43,617 nucleotides of DNA from Comamonadaceae bacterium (lineage in GTDB: Bacteria; Pseudomonadota; Gammaproteobacteria; Burkholderiales; Burkholderiaceae_C), in the NCBI GenBank assembly GCA_947373245.1, contig CANBWY010000012.1, forward strand, positions 1 through 43,617. The letters run 5' to 3'. The stretch's first letter is position 1; each line of letters starts with the position of its first letter. Shown here piece by piece: positions 7,828-15,146 of this stretch. Under the pieces are notes generated by a model. It was not told the DNA's origin. It did not search any database and saw only the letters and a list, made by a program, of their open reading frames with translations. The position numbers and the translations under genes are program-made.

Positions 7828-8643
7828 TTAGGCCGCGTAAATGGGTTGCAAACGCACACGGCTGGTGCCACGCGCCAACATGGGCGAAGCGCCACTGGCC
7901 GCGGCCAACTGCGCCGCACAGGACAACAAATCAGGCGCGAGTGCCAACATGCGATCGCGTGTCAAACGTGCCGAAGGGCCCGCCACACTGATGGTGCCCA
8001 TGGGCAACTGCCCCGCCAAACCCACAGGTGCAGCAATGGCGTTCAGGCCTGCGGTGTAGGTTTCTTCGGTCAAGCTAAAGCCTTGTTTGCGGGTGTCTTG
8101 CAAGACCTTGAGAAAGGCTTTCAAGCTCTTGGGGGCATTGGGGCCGAAGTCTTGCGGCAAGCCCAAGCCTTGTTGTGACACCAAGGCCAAAGCGTCGTCG
8201 TCTTTCATGGTGGACAACCAAGCCAAGCCCGAAGACGAGCAGCTCAAACGGGCAATGCTCCCCATGTCGGGGTCGTAGCGCAGGCCTTGGCGTGCGCCTT
8301 GTGCGCGTGCCACCCACGTCAAGCGGTCGCCATCCACCACCGACAAACGCACCAGCTCGCCGGTTTGCTCAGCCAAACGGTCCAGCAAAGGCTGAGCCAC
8401 ATCAACAACACCGGTTTTGCTGAGGTAGCTTAAGCCAAGGGACACGAGTTTGGTGGTCAACACGTATTCGCCCAAGTCTCGGGTTTGGCGTACATAACCA
8501 AAACGAATCAGGTCTGCCAACAGTCGGTGTGCGGCGCTCTTGGGCATGTTGAGCTTGTCAGCCAACACCGCCAACTCGACGCCCTGCCCCTGTTGGGACA
8601 AGAGCTCCAAGATGCCCAAAGTTCTCTCAAGTACGCCGCTCAT
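7828..8643 (-). CDS. IclR-family transcription regulator
   Basis: Transcription regulator, 271 aa from the ATG at 8643. It opens MSGVLERTLGILELLSQQGQ, with the winged helix-turn-helix at about residues 20-60 (AVLADKLNMPKSAAHRLLADL) and an IclR effector domain containing GYVLTTK-like EYVLTTKLVSLGLSYL and the conserved GLNAIAAPV near residue 200. An in-frame ATG at 8670 would add nine residues, but the best promoter for this strand (TTGAAC, 16-base spacer, GATAAA at 8680-8675) would start transcription about there, so 8643 is preferred. It is the first gene of the unit with the flavoprotein and TIM barrel, so it is probably autoregulated and also controls the divergent dehydrogenase gene through the repeats at 8687-8718. 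Confidence 0.88.
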   Translation of the reverse strand: MSGVLERTLGILELLSQQGQGVELAVLADKLNMPKSAAHRLLADLIRFGYVRQTRDLGEYVLTTKLVSLGLSYLSKTGVVDVAQPLLDRLAEQTGELVRLSVVDGDRLTWVARAQGARQGLRYDPDMGSIARLSCSSSGLAWLSTMKDDDALALVSQQGLGLPQDFGPNAPKSLKAFLKVLQDTRKQGFSLTEETYTAGLNAIAAPVGLAGQLPMGTISVAGPSARLTRDRMLALAPDLLSCAAQLAAASGASPMLARGTSRVRLQPIYAA

Positions 8644-8674
8644 GGTGTTGTGTGGAAATGAAGATGGCATGGAC

Positions 8675-8734
8675 TTTATCACGAAAAACGAAATTCGTTC
8701 AAAAGTTGAACGTAGTTCTATTTTTAGATAAACT
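8675..8734. promoter_or_regulatory. Mirror-image divergent promoter with nested operators
   Basis: A perfect inverted repeat GTTCAA-AAG-TTGAAC at 8697-8711 supplies a TTGAAC -35 box on each strand. On the plus strand it is followed after 17 bases by TAAACT (8729-8734); on the minus strand after 16 bases by GATAAA (8680-8675). Two further perfect repeats touch it: AACGAA-A-TTCGTT (8687-8699) and GAAC-GTA-GTTC (8708-8718). This fits IclR control of both the iclR-flavoprotein-TIM unit and the shikimate-dehydrogenase-like unit. Promoter strength and binding are inferred. Confidence 0.6.
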
Positions 8735-8767
8735 GCGCCACATTCATCCACTCGACTTTGAATCACC

Positions 8768-9562
8768 ATGCTTGAAAACTTCAGCGGCGCCACACGTGTT
8801 TACCTCATCGTGGGCGACCCGATTGCCCAAGTGAAATCACCGTTTGGTGTGACCCAAGCCTTTGAATCGCAGGGCCGCGACGCCATCTGCGTCCCCGCCC
8901 ACGTCGCCCCCGCTGATTTGAGCGCTTGGTGGGCTGGCACCCAACGCGCACGCAACATCGACGGCCTGATCGTCACGGTGCCGCACAAATTTGCATGCAC
9001 CGCGTTTTGCGACACCTTGTCAGAGCGCGCCGCTTTTCTGGGCACCGTGAACACCGTGCGCCGCAATGCACAAGGCCAATGGCATGGCGATATGTTCGAC
9101 GGCTTGGGCTACGTGCGTGCCATGGAAAAGAACGGTTGCACCTTGAAAAACAAACGCGCCTTGCTCGTGGGAGCTGGCGGTGCAGGTTCGGCCATTGCAC
9201 ACAGCTTGGTGCTGGCGGGTGTGCGCGAATTGGCCATTCACGACCCCGACGCACAACGCCGTCAGTCATTGATCGACCGTCTCAACAGCTTGAAGTTGGG
9301 CCAGGTCAGCCAAGGCAGCCCCGACCCCACAGGGTTTGATGTGGCCGTCAACGCCACGCCCATTGGCATGAAAGAGAACGACCCCACGCCGATTGACACC
9401 AGCAAAATTCACGGTGACATGTTCATCGGCTGCGTCATCACCGCACCGGCCATCACGCCCTTAATTGCGGCGGCACGTGCTAAAGGATGTCAAACCGTCA
9501 CAGGCGCCGACATGTTTGCGCAAGTGCGTGAGCTGATGGTGCAGTTCTTGTTGGAGGCCTGA
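8768..9562 (+). CDS. Shikimate dehydrogenase-family protein (AroE/YdiB-like, altered pocket)
   Basis: NAD(P)-dependent dehydrogenase of the shikimate/quinate dehydrogenase family, 264 aa, full length. The catalytic Lys is K74 in TVPHK and the catalytic Asp is D111 in MFDGLG; N95 in GTVNTV is kept, and the nucleotide-binding motif is VGAGGAGSAIA at about 134-144. Two substrate-carboxylate or ring contacts differ from E. coli AroE: the first Ser of the SKS motif is Val (QVKSP, residues 21-25), and the Thr before the catalytic Asp is Phe (F110). It is therefore probably a catabolic paralogue acting on a different alicyclic acid. It begins a unit with the second KstD-like flavoprotein, three bases downstream, and is expressed divergently from the iclR unit. 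Confidence 0.85.
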   Translation: MLENFSGATRVYLIVGDPIAQVKSPFGVTQAFESQGRDAICVPAHVAPADLSAWWAGTQRARNIDGLIVTVPHKFACTAFCDTLSERAAFLGTVNTVRRNAQGQWHGDMFDGLGYVRAMEKNGCTLKNKRALLVGAGGAGSAIAHSLVLAGVRELAIHDPDAQRRQSLIDRLNSLKLGQVSQGSPDPTGFDVAVNATPIGMKENDPTPIDTSKIHGDMFIGCVITAPAITPLIAAARAKGCQTVTGADMFAQVRELMVQFLLEA

Positions 9563-9565
9563 ACC

Positions 9566-11368
9566 ATGCACGACACCATAGACGACACCTTGCCCCCACT
9601 CGCCCACCACATCAACACCGATCTGTCGCAACTCAAAGACCAAGACACCGTAGATTTGGTCGTCATCGGCTCTGGGGGCGCAGGCTTCTCGGCGGCACTG
9701 AATGCTGCGATTGACGGCGCACGCGTGCTGTTGGTCGAACGCATGGCCCACGTGGGCGGCACCACGGCTTTGTCGGCCGCCACCACGTGGGTGCCCGGCA
9801 CGAAACGCGGTTTGCAAGTCAACCCCGACGACACGCCCGAGCGCGTGGCCACGTTTTTAAACCTCGCGGTGGGCGAACGCTCTGACGCCAAACTGCGCCA
9901 AGCGTTCATCGACAACGGCCCCCACGCCATTGCCAAGCTTGAAGCCCACAGCGCACTGCAATTTCAAGTGCGCATGTTGCACCCCGACTATTTGTCGGAG
10001 CTCGACGGCGCGGTGTTGCGTGGCCGCGCAATTGAGCCACAACCCTTCGATGGCAAATTGCTCGGCCCCAACCTCACTTTGGTGCGCAACCCCATCCCCG
10101 AGTTCACCGTGCTCGGCGGCATGATGGTGGACCGCGATGACATCTTCCATTTGTTGCGTTTGACGCAAACGTGGAAGTCATTCAGCTACAGCGTGCGGAT
10201 CATCGTGCGCCACTTCCTCGACAAACTCTTGCAGCCACGCAGCACACGCTTGGTCATGGGCAACGCCCTGATTGCGCGCATGCTCTACAGCTACATCCAG
10301 CGCAACGGTATGTTGGTGACCAACACCGAAGCCACGCAACTCTTACAAGACGGCAACGCCATTGAAGGCGTGGTGCTGCAACAAACCTTGCCCGATGGCA
10401 GCGTCGTGAAACGCACCGTGCGCAGCAAAGGCGGCGTGGTCATGGCCAGCGGCGGCTTCAACCGCCACGCCACACGCCGCGCAGACATGTTGCCCGGTGC
10501 CAAAGAAGCGTGGTGCCCCGCAGGCCCGGGCCACACCGGCAAAGCCCAAGATTTGGCTTTGCAAGCGGGCGGGCAACTTGGCAGCGGTGGTTTGAGCCAC
10601 GCGTTTTGGGCCCCTATCTCCACACGCCAGCGTGCCGATGGCAGCAGCGCCGTCTTCCCACACTTTGTGATGGACCGCGGCAAGCCCGGCATGCTCACCG
10701 TGGACAGCCAAGGTCAACGCTACGTGAACGAATCCACCTCGTACCACTTGTTTGGCATGGCCATGCAAGCGCACCACGCCACCACACCCAGCGTGCCTTC
10801 GTGGTTGGTCTGCGATGCCGCCGCGCTGAAGCGCTATGGCATTGGCATGGTTCGTCCCGGTGGCAAAGGCTTAGCGCCGTTCTTGGCCGATGGCTATTTG
10901 AAACAAGGCCACACCTTGGCCGATTTGGCGCAACAGCTCAAGGTGCCCGCCGACAAACTCAAAGCCACCGTCGACCGTTTCAATGCGTTTGCTGACCAAG
11001 GCGTGGACGAAGATTTCCAACGCGGCACCACCGATTACCAACGCGCCAATGGCGACGCCACATGGCCCGGCCCCAACCCATGCTTGGGTGCATTGCGCGA
11101 AGGCCCCTTCTATGCCGTGGCGCTCTACCCCGGCGACATTGGTGCCGCCACAGGCTTGGTCACCGATGGCGATGCGCGCGTGCTCAACGCACAGGGCCTT
11201 GCCATGGACGGCCTGTACGCCTGCGGCAACGACATGCATTCCATCATGGGCGGTGTGTACCCTGCCCCGGGCATCACCATTGGGCCGGGGGTCACGTTTG
11301 GTTATTTAGCCGCCAAGCATGCCGTGGCAAGGGCTGGCGTGGCAAGTCATGGCATGCCTAGGCCTTAA
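9566..11368 (+). CDS. KstD-like FAD-dependent dehydrogenase
   Basis: Flavoprotein of 600 aa in the 3-ketosteroid-desaturase/fumarate-reductase superfamily, a paralogue of the flavoprotein half of the 5407-7824 gene. The FAD motif VVIGSGGAGFSAALNAA is near residue 32, then ERMAHVGGTTALSAATTWVP, RYVNESTSYHLF near residue 390, and the C-terminal YPAPGITIGPGVTFGYLAAK. The Tyr and Gly of Y-P-A-P-G match the KstD residues that help enolise a ketone. The start has a GGAGG site at 9553-9557 inside the end of the preceding dehydrogenase gene, so translation is coupled. Its 3' end overlaps the opposing fumarylacetoacetase gene by 11 bases. Likely role: introducing a double bond next to a carbonyl in a six-membered ring; substrate unknown. 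Confidence 0.87.
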   Translation: MHDTIDDTLPPLAHHINTDLSQLKDQDTVDLVVIGSGGAGFSAALNAAIDGARVLLVERMAHVGGTTALSAATTWVPGTKRGLQVNPDDTPERVATFLNLAVGERSDAKLRQAFIDNGPHAIAKLEAHSALQFQVRMLHPDYLSELDGAVLRGRAIEPQPFDGKLLGPNLTLVRNPIPEFTVLGGMMVDRDDIFHLLRLTQTWKSFSYSVRIIVRHFLDKLLQPRSTRLVMGNALIARMLYSYIQRNGMLVTNTEATQLLQDGNAIEGVVLQQTLPDGSVVKRTVRSKGGVVMASGGFNRHATRRADMLPGAKEAWCPAGPGHTGKAQDLALQAGGQLGSGGLSHAFWAPISTRQRADGSSAVFPHFVMDRGKPGMLTVDSQGQRYVNESTSYHLFGMAMQAHHATTPSVPSWLVCDAAALKRYGIGMVRPGGKGLAPFLADGYLKQGHTLADLAQQLKVPADKLKATVDRFNAFADQGVDEDFQRGTTDYQRANGDATWPGPNPCLGALREGPFYAVALYPGDIGAATGLVTDGDARVLNAQGLAMDGLYACGNDMHSIMGGVYPAPGITIGPGVTFGYLAAKHAVARAGVASHGMPRP

Positions 11369-12629
11369 GCACCGTGGCCGTGCATTCACCAAATCCAATG
11401 CGCCGAAAGCCTGGTCTTTCGCAAACGCCGCGCAACGTGATTTGGTCGCCGTCGCGCAAGAACGTGCGTTGCTCCCCGTTCTTCAATGTGATCGCACGCT
11501 TGCCGCCCTCGGACAACTCGAGCAATGAGCCCGCGCTGTCTGGCGTAGGCCCAGACAAAGTGCCCGTGCCCAACAAATCGCCAGCCGACAAACTACAGCC
11601 CCCTACCGTGTGGTGGGTCACCAATTGCGCAATGGTCCAGTAGGCGGCTTGCGAGAAGTTGGATCGACTGATGACTTCGGGCGCGATGCCTGCTTGACGC
11701 ATGTGTTCGGTTTGTAACGACACTTCAAGGTCAATGTCGATCGCCCCAGATTGCGTGTTCTCCAACGATTGCAAATAACCCAGCGGCTGCGGGTCGCTGG
11801 CGTCGCGCACAAAGGCTTGGCGAAACGGTGCCAGCGCTTCGAGCGTCACCATCCAAGGCGACACGGTGCTGGCGAAATTCTTAGACAAAAATGGGCCCAA
11901 GGGTTGGTATTCCCAAGCCTGCACATCGCGTGCGCTCCAGTCATTGAACAAGGTGACGCCAAACACATGCGCCTGCGCTTGGTCCAACGCAATGGGTTCA
12001 CCTTGCGCGTTGGGCGTGCCAATCACCACGCCCAACTCCAATTCGAAATCGAGCCTTTGTGTGGGCGTGAGTGTGGGCACCTCACTGTCTGCGGCTTTGG
12101 TTTGCCCCATCGGTCGTTTGAAGTTGTGGCCACTGACTTGAATCGTCGAGGCCCGACCGTGGTAGCCAATGGGCACCCACTTGTAGTTGGGTAGCAAAGG
12201 GTTATCAGGGCGAAACAATTTACCCACGGCCGTGGCGTGATGAATGCCAATGTAAAAGTCGGTGTAGTCACGAATGTCACATGGCAAACCCATCGTGACT
12301 TCTTTTTGTGAATACAGATGCTTGGCCCAGCTTGTCTGCTGGCTGCTGCCCACAGCCAAACCTTCGCTCAGTGCCCGACGCACCGCGATGCGTGCGGTTT
12401 GGCCAAGGCCCATAAAGCGGTTCATGTCTTGGGTCTGAACCAGACCTGCGCCGTGCACATCTAAGACGAAGTCCCCAATGGCGACACCGATGCGCCAGTC
12501 GGCATCATGGGCCAAACGGAACCGGCCGAAGGGCAAGTTTTGAATCGGAAAATCAGTGCCTGGGGCATTGGCAGAGGCCACCCAGCTGGTGAGTTCTGGG
12601 TGGTGTGTGGCGTCAATCATGGCGTTCAT
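11358..12629 (-). CDS. fahA: Fumarylacetoacetase
   Basis: Hydrolyses fumarylacetoacetate to fumarate and acetoacetate, the last step of the homogentisate pathway. The protein is 423 aa from the ATG at 12629, matching the two-domain family. Recognisable stretches are RDYTDFYIGIHHATAVG, PIGYHGRASTIQVSG with RPMGQ after it, and FNDWSARDVQAWEYQPLGPF; they hold the catalytic His and metal-binding acidic residues of mammalian FAH. The SH3-like N-terminal domain is present (residues 1-110). The start overlaps the upstream VOC stop (ATGA), so it is the last gene of the MBL-monooxygenase-DUF2783-VOC operon. Neither homogentisate dioxygenase nor maleylacetoacetate isomerase is in the window, so the natural substrate may be a related acylpyruvate. 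Confidence 0.9.
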   Translation of the reverse strand: MNAMIDATHHPELTSWVASANAPGTDFPIQNLPFGRFRLAHDADWRIGVAIGDFVLDVHGAGLVQTQDMNRFMGLGQTARIAVRRALSEGLAVGSSQQTSWAKHLYSQKEVTMGLPCDIRDYTDFYIGIHHATAVGKLFRPDNPLLPNYKWVPIGYHGRASTIQVSGHNFKRPMGQTKAADSEVPTLTPTQRLDFELELGVVIGTPNAQGEPIALDQAQAHVFGVTLFNDWSARDVQAWEYQPLGPFLSKNFASTVSPWMVTLEALAPFRQAFVRDASDPQPLGYLQSLENTQSGAIDIDLEVSLQTEHMRQAGIAPEVISRSNFSQAAYWTIAQLVTHHTVGGCSLSAGDLLGTGTLSGPTPDSAGSLLELSEGGKRAITLKNGEQRTFLRDGDQITLRGVCERPGFRRIGFGECTATVLKA

Positions 12630-13162
12630 GCGGTGGACTCTTGTGGGTGCATCCATGCGGCGTGGCGCGGTGCGCGTTTGGTTTTGTCCCACTCGTTGAG
12701 CATGTCCCACTTCACATCATCGAGCTTGGCATACATCTCTGGCGTGCCCACATCGCAGGCCAACTCCAAGCGATGGCCGTTGGGGTCAAAGAAGTAAATG
12801 GACTTGAAGATGGTGTGATTGGTGGGGCCCAAGACCTCAACGCCTGCGGCTTGAAGCCGCGCCTTGGCCGCCTCTAAGCTTTGCAAGCTGTCCACTTGGA
12901 ACGCGATGTGCTGCACCCAATCTGGCGTGTTGGTGTCGCGCCCCATCTCGGGCGAGTTGGGCAATTCGAAAAAGGCCAGCACGTTGCCTTGGCCCGCATC
13001 CAAAAAGACATGCATGTAGGGATCAGGTGCTTTGGTACTGGGCACCAAGTCTTCGGCAATGGCCAACACGAAATCCATGTTCAAGTGTTTGACGTACCAC
13101 TCGACGGTGGCCTTGGCGTCCTTGCAGCGGTAAGCCACGTGGTGAATGCGGTTGATTTTCAT
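12626..13162 (-). CDS. VOC-family protein (glyoxalase/extradiol dioxygenase fold)
   Basis: Single-chain vicinal-oxygen-chelate protein, 178 aa, with two beta-alpha-beta-beta-beta modules: IHHVAYRCKDAKATVEWYV at residues 6-24 and WVQHIAFQVDSLQSLEAAKA at 82-101. Putative metal ligands are H8 (or H7), E66, H85 and E133 in HRLELACD. A charged tail of about 40 residues follows the core. The ribosome site GAGGT precedes the ATG at 13162. It overlaps fahA by ATGA and follows a DUF2783 gene. In an operon with an aromatic hydroxylase and a fumarylacetoacetase it could be the ring-cleaving dioxygenase, but lyase or isomerase activity is equally compatible with the fold. Confidence 0.82.
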   Translation of the reverse strand: MKINRIHHVAYRCKDAKATVEWYVKHLNMDFVLAIAEDLVPSTKAPDPYMHVFLDAGQGNVLAFFELPNSPEMGRDTNTPDWVQHIAFQVDSLQSLEAAKARLQAAGVEVLGPTNHTIFKSIYFFDPNGHRLELACDVGTPEMYAKLDDVKWDMLNEWDKTKRAPRHAAWMHPQESTA

Positions 13163-13180
13163 GTGTGTGACCTCGGTTGA

Positions 13181-13441
13181 TTAGTCGAGTTTGACGCCGA
13201 CTTGGGTGATCGCTGGGTGGCCTGCGAGCGAAGCTGTGCTGTGGGCCGTGCTATTGGCCTTGCCACGCGCCAGGGTGAAGGCCTCTTTCAAAATGGCAGC
13301 ATCACCAATGTGGTTACAAAGCAGCAACACGAGTCGCGCATTCATAGCGTGACTGTCTTCAGTGCTTAGGTCTTGATGCGCAGAAATGAGTGCCTCATAG
13401 AAGTTGTCATACGAGGGCATGTTGGGTCGGGTGTTCAACAT
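13181..13441 (-). CDS. DUF2783-type small protein
   Basis: Small protein of 86 aa starting at the ATG at 13441, with an AAGGA site about ten bases upstream. The sequence FYEALISAHQDLSTEDSHAM (residues 13-32) and NARLVLLLCNHIGDAAILKE is the pattern I recognise as DUF2783, a family of unknown function often found beside FAD-dependent aromatic hydroxylases. It is predicted to be mostly helical, with no signal peptide or membrane span. It lies 16 bases after the monooxygenase stop and 18 before the VOC start, so it belongs to the same operon. A role as an accessory subunit of the monooxygenase is a guess from context. Confidence 0.8.
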   Translation of the reverse strand: MLNTRPNMPSYDNFYEALISAHQDLSTEDSHAMNARLVLLLCNHIGDAAILKEAFTLARGKANSTAHSTASLAGHPAITQVGVKLD

Positions 13442-13457
13442 TCGGGTGTCCTTGGGT

Positions 13458-15107
13458 TCAAACGGAGTGAGCGGTGGCCGTGGCAAGTGCTGCCTGCACA
13501 GCGCCAAGCGAAGGCTGACGCCAGCGGGCACACACGTGCTGGTCTGGACGTATGAGGTAGGCCGTGCCCGGTTGCGCATCGAGTCGCGCAGCCACCAGCC
13601 CTTCGACATCGCGCAGGTCGTGCCCCATCGACAGCGTCGTGGTGTGCGCCAACTGGCTGGCCCACGGCGGTGCCTCACCAAAGACCAACAACGTGAACTC
13701 ATGGGACAGCTGCCTGAGCAACCAACCCGTGTTGCCGTTGTGATCTTCGATAGGCGCATCGGTCAAAGGCGCGCCCGGCACTTGTTGCCCTGCAAACGCA
13801 TCCACATCCGCCGTGTTCAGCGCGGAATGGCTGAGCACAGCCGGCACAGAGAGTCGGCCACTGTTGACAATGCGGCGCGCAAATTCATGGTCTTTCGCCA
13901 GCACCAGCGTTTGGTTTCTGAAGAGCAGGCTGATGTCGCTTTTGGGGGTGATGAAGTCCGTGGCACGCGTCGAGTTCAAGATGTTTTCATCCGCAGCGAA
14001 TTCACGCTCTGCGCCATACGAGTTCAGCAGGGCGACGCCTGCGCGGCCTTTGAGAATCCAGTCAAGTTTCCAGGCCAAGTTGTCGGTGTCTTGAACCCCA
14101 CTGTTGGCGCCGCGTGCACCAAACGGGGAAACGCCATGCGCCGCGTCCCCCGCAAACACCACGCGGCCGTGGACGAAGCGATCCATTCGCAAACAAGCAA
14201 ACGTGTAGACACTGGCCCATTCCAAGGTGAAATCTGCATCGTTGCCCAGCAGCGCTTTGACGCGTGGGATGATTTTTTCGGGTTTCTTCTCTTCTTCTGG
14301 ATCGGCATCCCAACCCAGCTGAAAGTCGATGCGCCACACATTGTCTGGCTCGCGGTGCAACAACACGCTTTGGTTGCGATGGAACGGCGGATCGAACCAG
14401 AACCAGCGTTCGGTTGGAAAGTCTGCCTTCATCTTCACATCGGCGATGAGGAATCGGTCTTGAAAAATGCGGCCTTTGCTCTCAAGCCCCATCAAATTCC
14501 TCACGGGTGAGCGCGACCCATCGCACGCCACCACCCATTGCGCATGGAGCTGGTACTCACCCTCGGGCGTGTCCAGCGTCAAGGTGGCACCGTGATCGTC
14601 AGGCGCGATGCCTTTGACCGTGTTGCACCACCGAATCTCAATGCCCTGGAGCGCCAGAGCACGCGCCACCAAATAGGCCTCGCAGTAATACTGCTGTAGG
14701 TTGATGAACGCGGGACGCTCATGCCGGGCCTCAGGCAACAAGTTGAACTGGTAGACCAGGTTTTCGTCATGAAACACCTTGCCCACATTCCACGAAACGC
14801 CCTTGTCGACCATGGGATCGCCCACCCCCAAGCGGTCCCAAATTTCCAAGGTGCGTTTGGCAAAACAAAGCGCCCTAGAGCCCATCGATAGGCGGTTGTC
14901 GTTGTCAACGATCAGCACCGCTTGCCCGCGTTGCGCAAGGTCAATGGCCAAGGACAGGCCCACCGGACCCGCCCCCACAATCACCACCGGGTGCGCTGCG
15001 GGTGTTGGCGAATCCTGATCGGGGGATCGCTCGTAGGCAAACTCGATCGCTTGAACTTCTTCACCGGCTCTTTGAAAAACGTCTTTTGGCAGATCTTTTA
15101 TTTTCAT
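13458..15107 (-). CDS. Class A FAD-dependent aromatic monooxygenase (MhpA-like)
   Basis: Single-component flavin hydroxylase, 549 aa, expected to use NAD(P)H and O2 to hydroxylate a phenolic ring in the cytosol. The GxGxxG motif VGAGPVGLSLAIDLAQRG starts near residue 44, after an N-terminal extension of about 40 residues. The DG motif VVACDGSRSPVRNLMG is near 210, and the GD motif VVFAGDAAHGVSPFGARGAN near 328 binds the FAD ribityl. A thioredoxin-like C-terminal domain ends with GTAYLIRPDQHVCARW, as in MhpA and phenol hydroxylases. The ribosome site GGAGGGAGGAG is very strong. It is second in the operon after the metallo-beta-lactamase-fold gene. The substrate is likely a hydroxyphenyl carboxylic acid; the sequence does not fix which. 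Confidence 0.9.
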   Translation of the reverse strand: MKIKDLPKDVFQRAGEEVQAIEFAYERSPDQDSPTPAAHPVVIVGAGPVGLSLAIDLAQRGQAVLIVDNDNRLSMGSRALCFAKRTLEIWDRLGVGDPMVDKGVSWNVGKVFHDENLVYQFNLLPEARHERPAFINLQQYYCEAYLVARALALQGIEIRWCNTVKGIAPDDHGATLTLDTPEGEYQLHAQWVVACDGSRSPVRNLMGLESKGRIFQDRFLIADVKMKADFPTERWFWFDPPFHRNQSVLLHREPDNVWRIDFQLGWDADPEEEKKPEKIIPRVKALLGNDADFTLEWASVYTFACLRMDRFVHGRVVFAGDAAHGVSPFGARGANSGVQDTDNLAWKLDWILKGRAGVALLNSYGAEREFAADENILNSTRATDFITPKSDISLLFRNQTLVLAKDHEFARRIVNSGRLSVPAVLSHSALNTADVDAFAGQQVPGAPLTDAPIEDHNGNTGWLLRQLSHEFTLLVFGEAPPWASQLAHTTTLSMGHDLRDVEGLVAARLDAQPGTAYLIRPDQHVCARWRQPSLGAVQAALATATAHSV

Positions 15108-15146
15108 GATGTCTCCTCCCTCCTCTTGCTTTTTAATGCGTCGGTG

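Noticed and set aside
12630-12710. N-terminal extension of fumarylacetoacetase
   Set aside because: It overlaps the VOC gene; the ATGA overlap and the family length support the start at 12629.
13442-13759. Upstream extension of the DUF2783 gene
   Set aside because: The extra 106 residues overlap the monooxygenase 3' end in another frame and are not protein-like; AAGGA supports the ATG at 13441.
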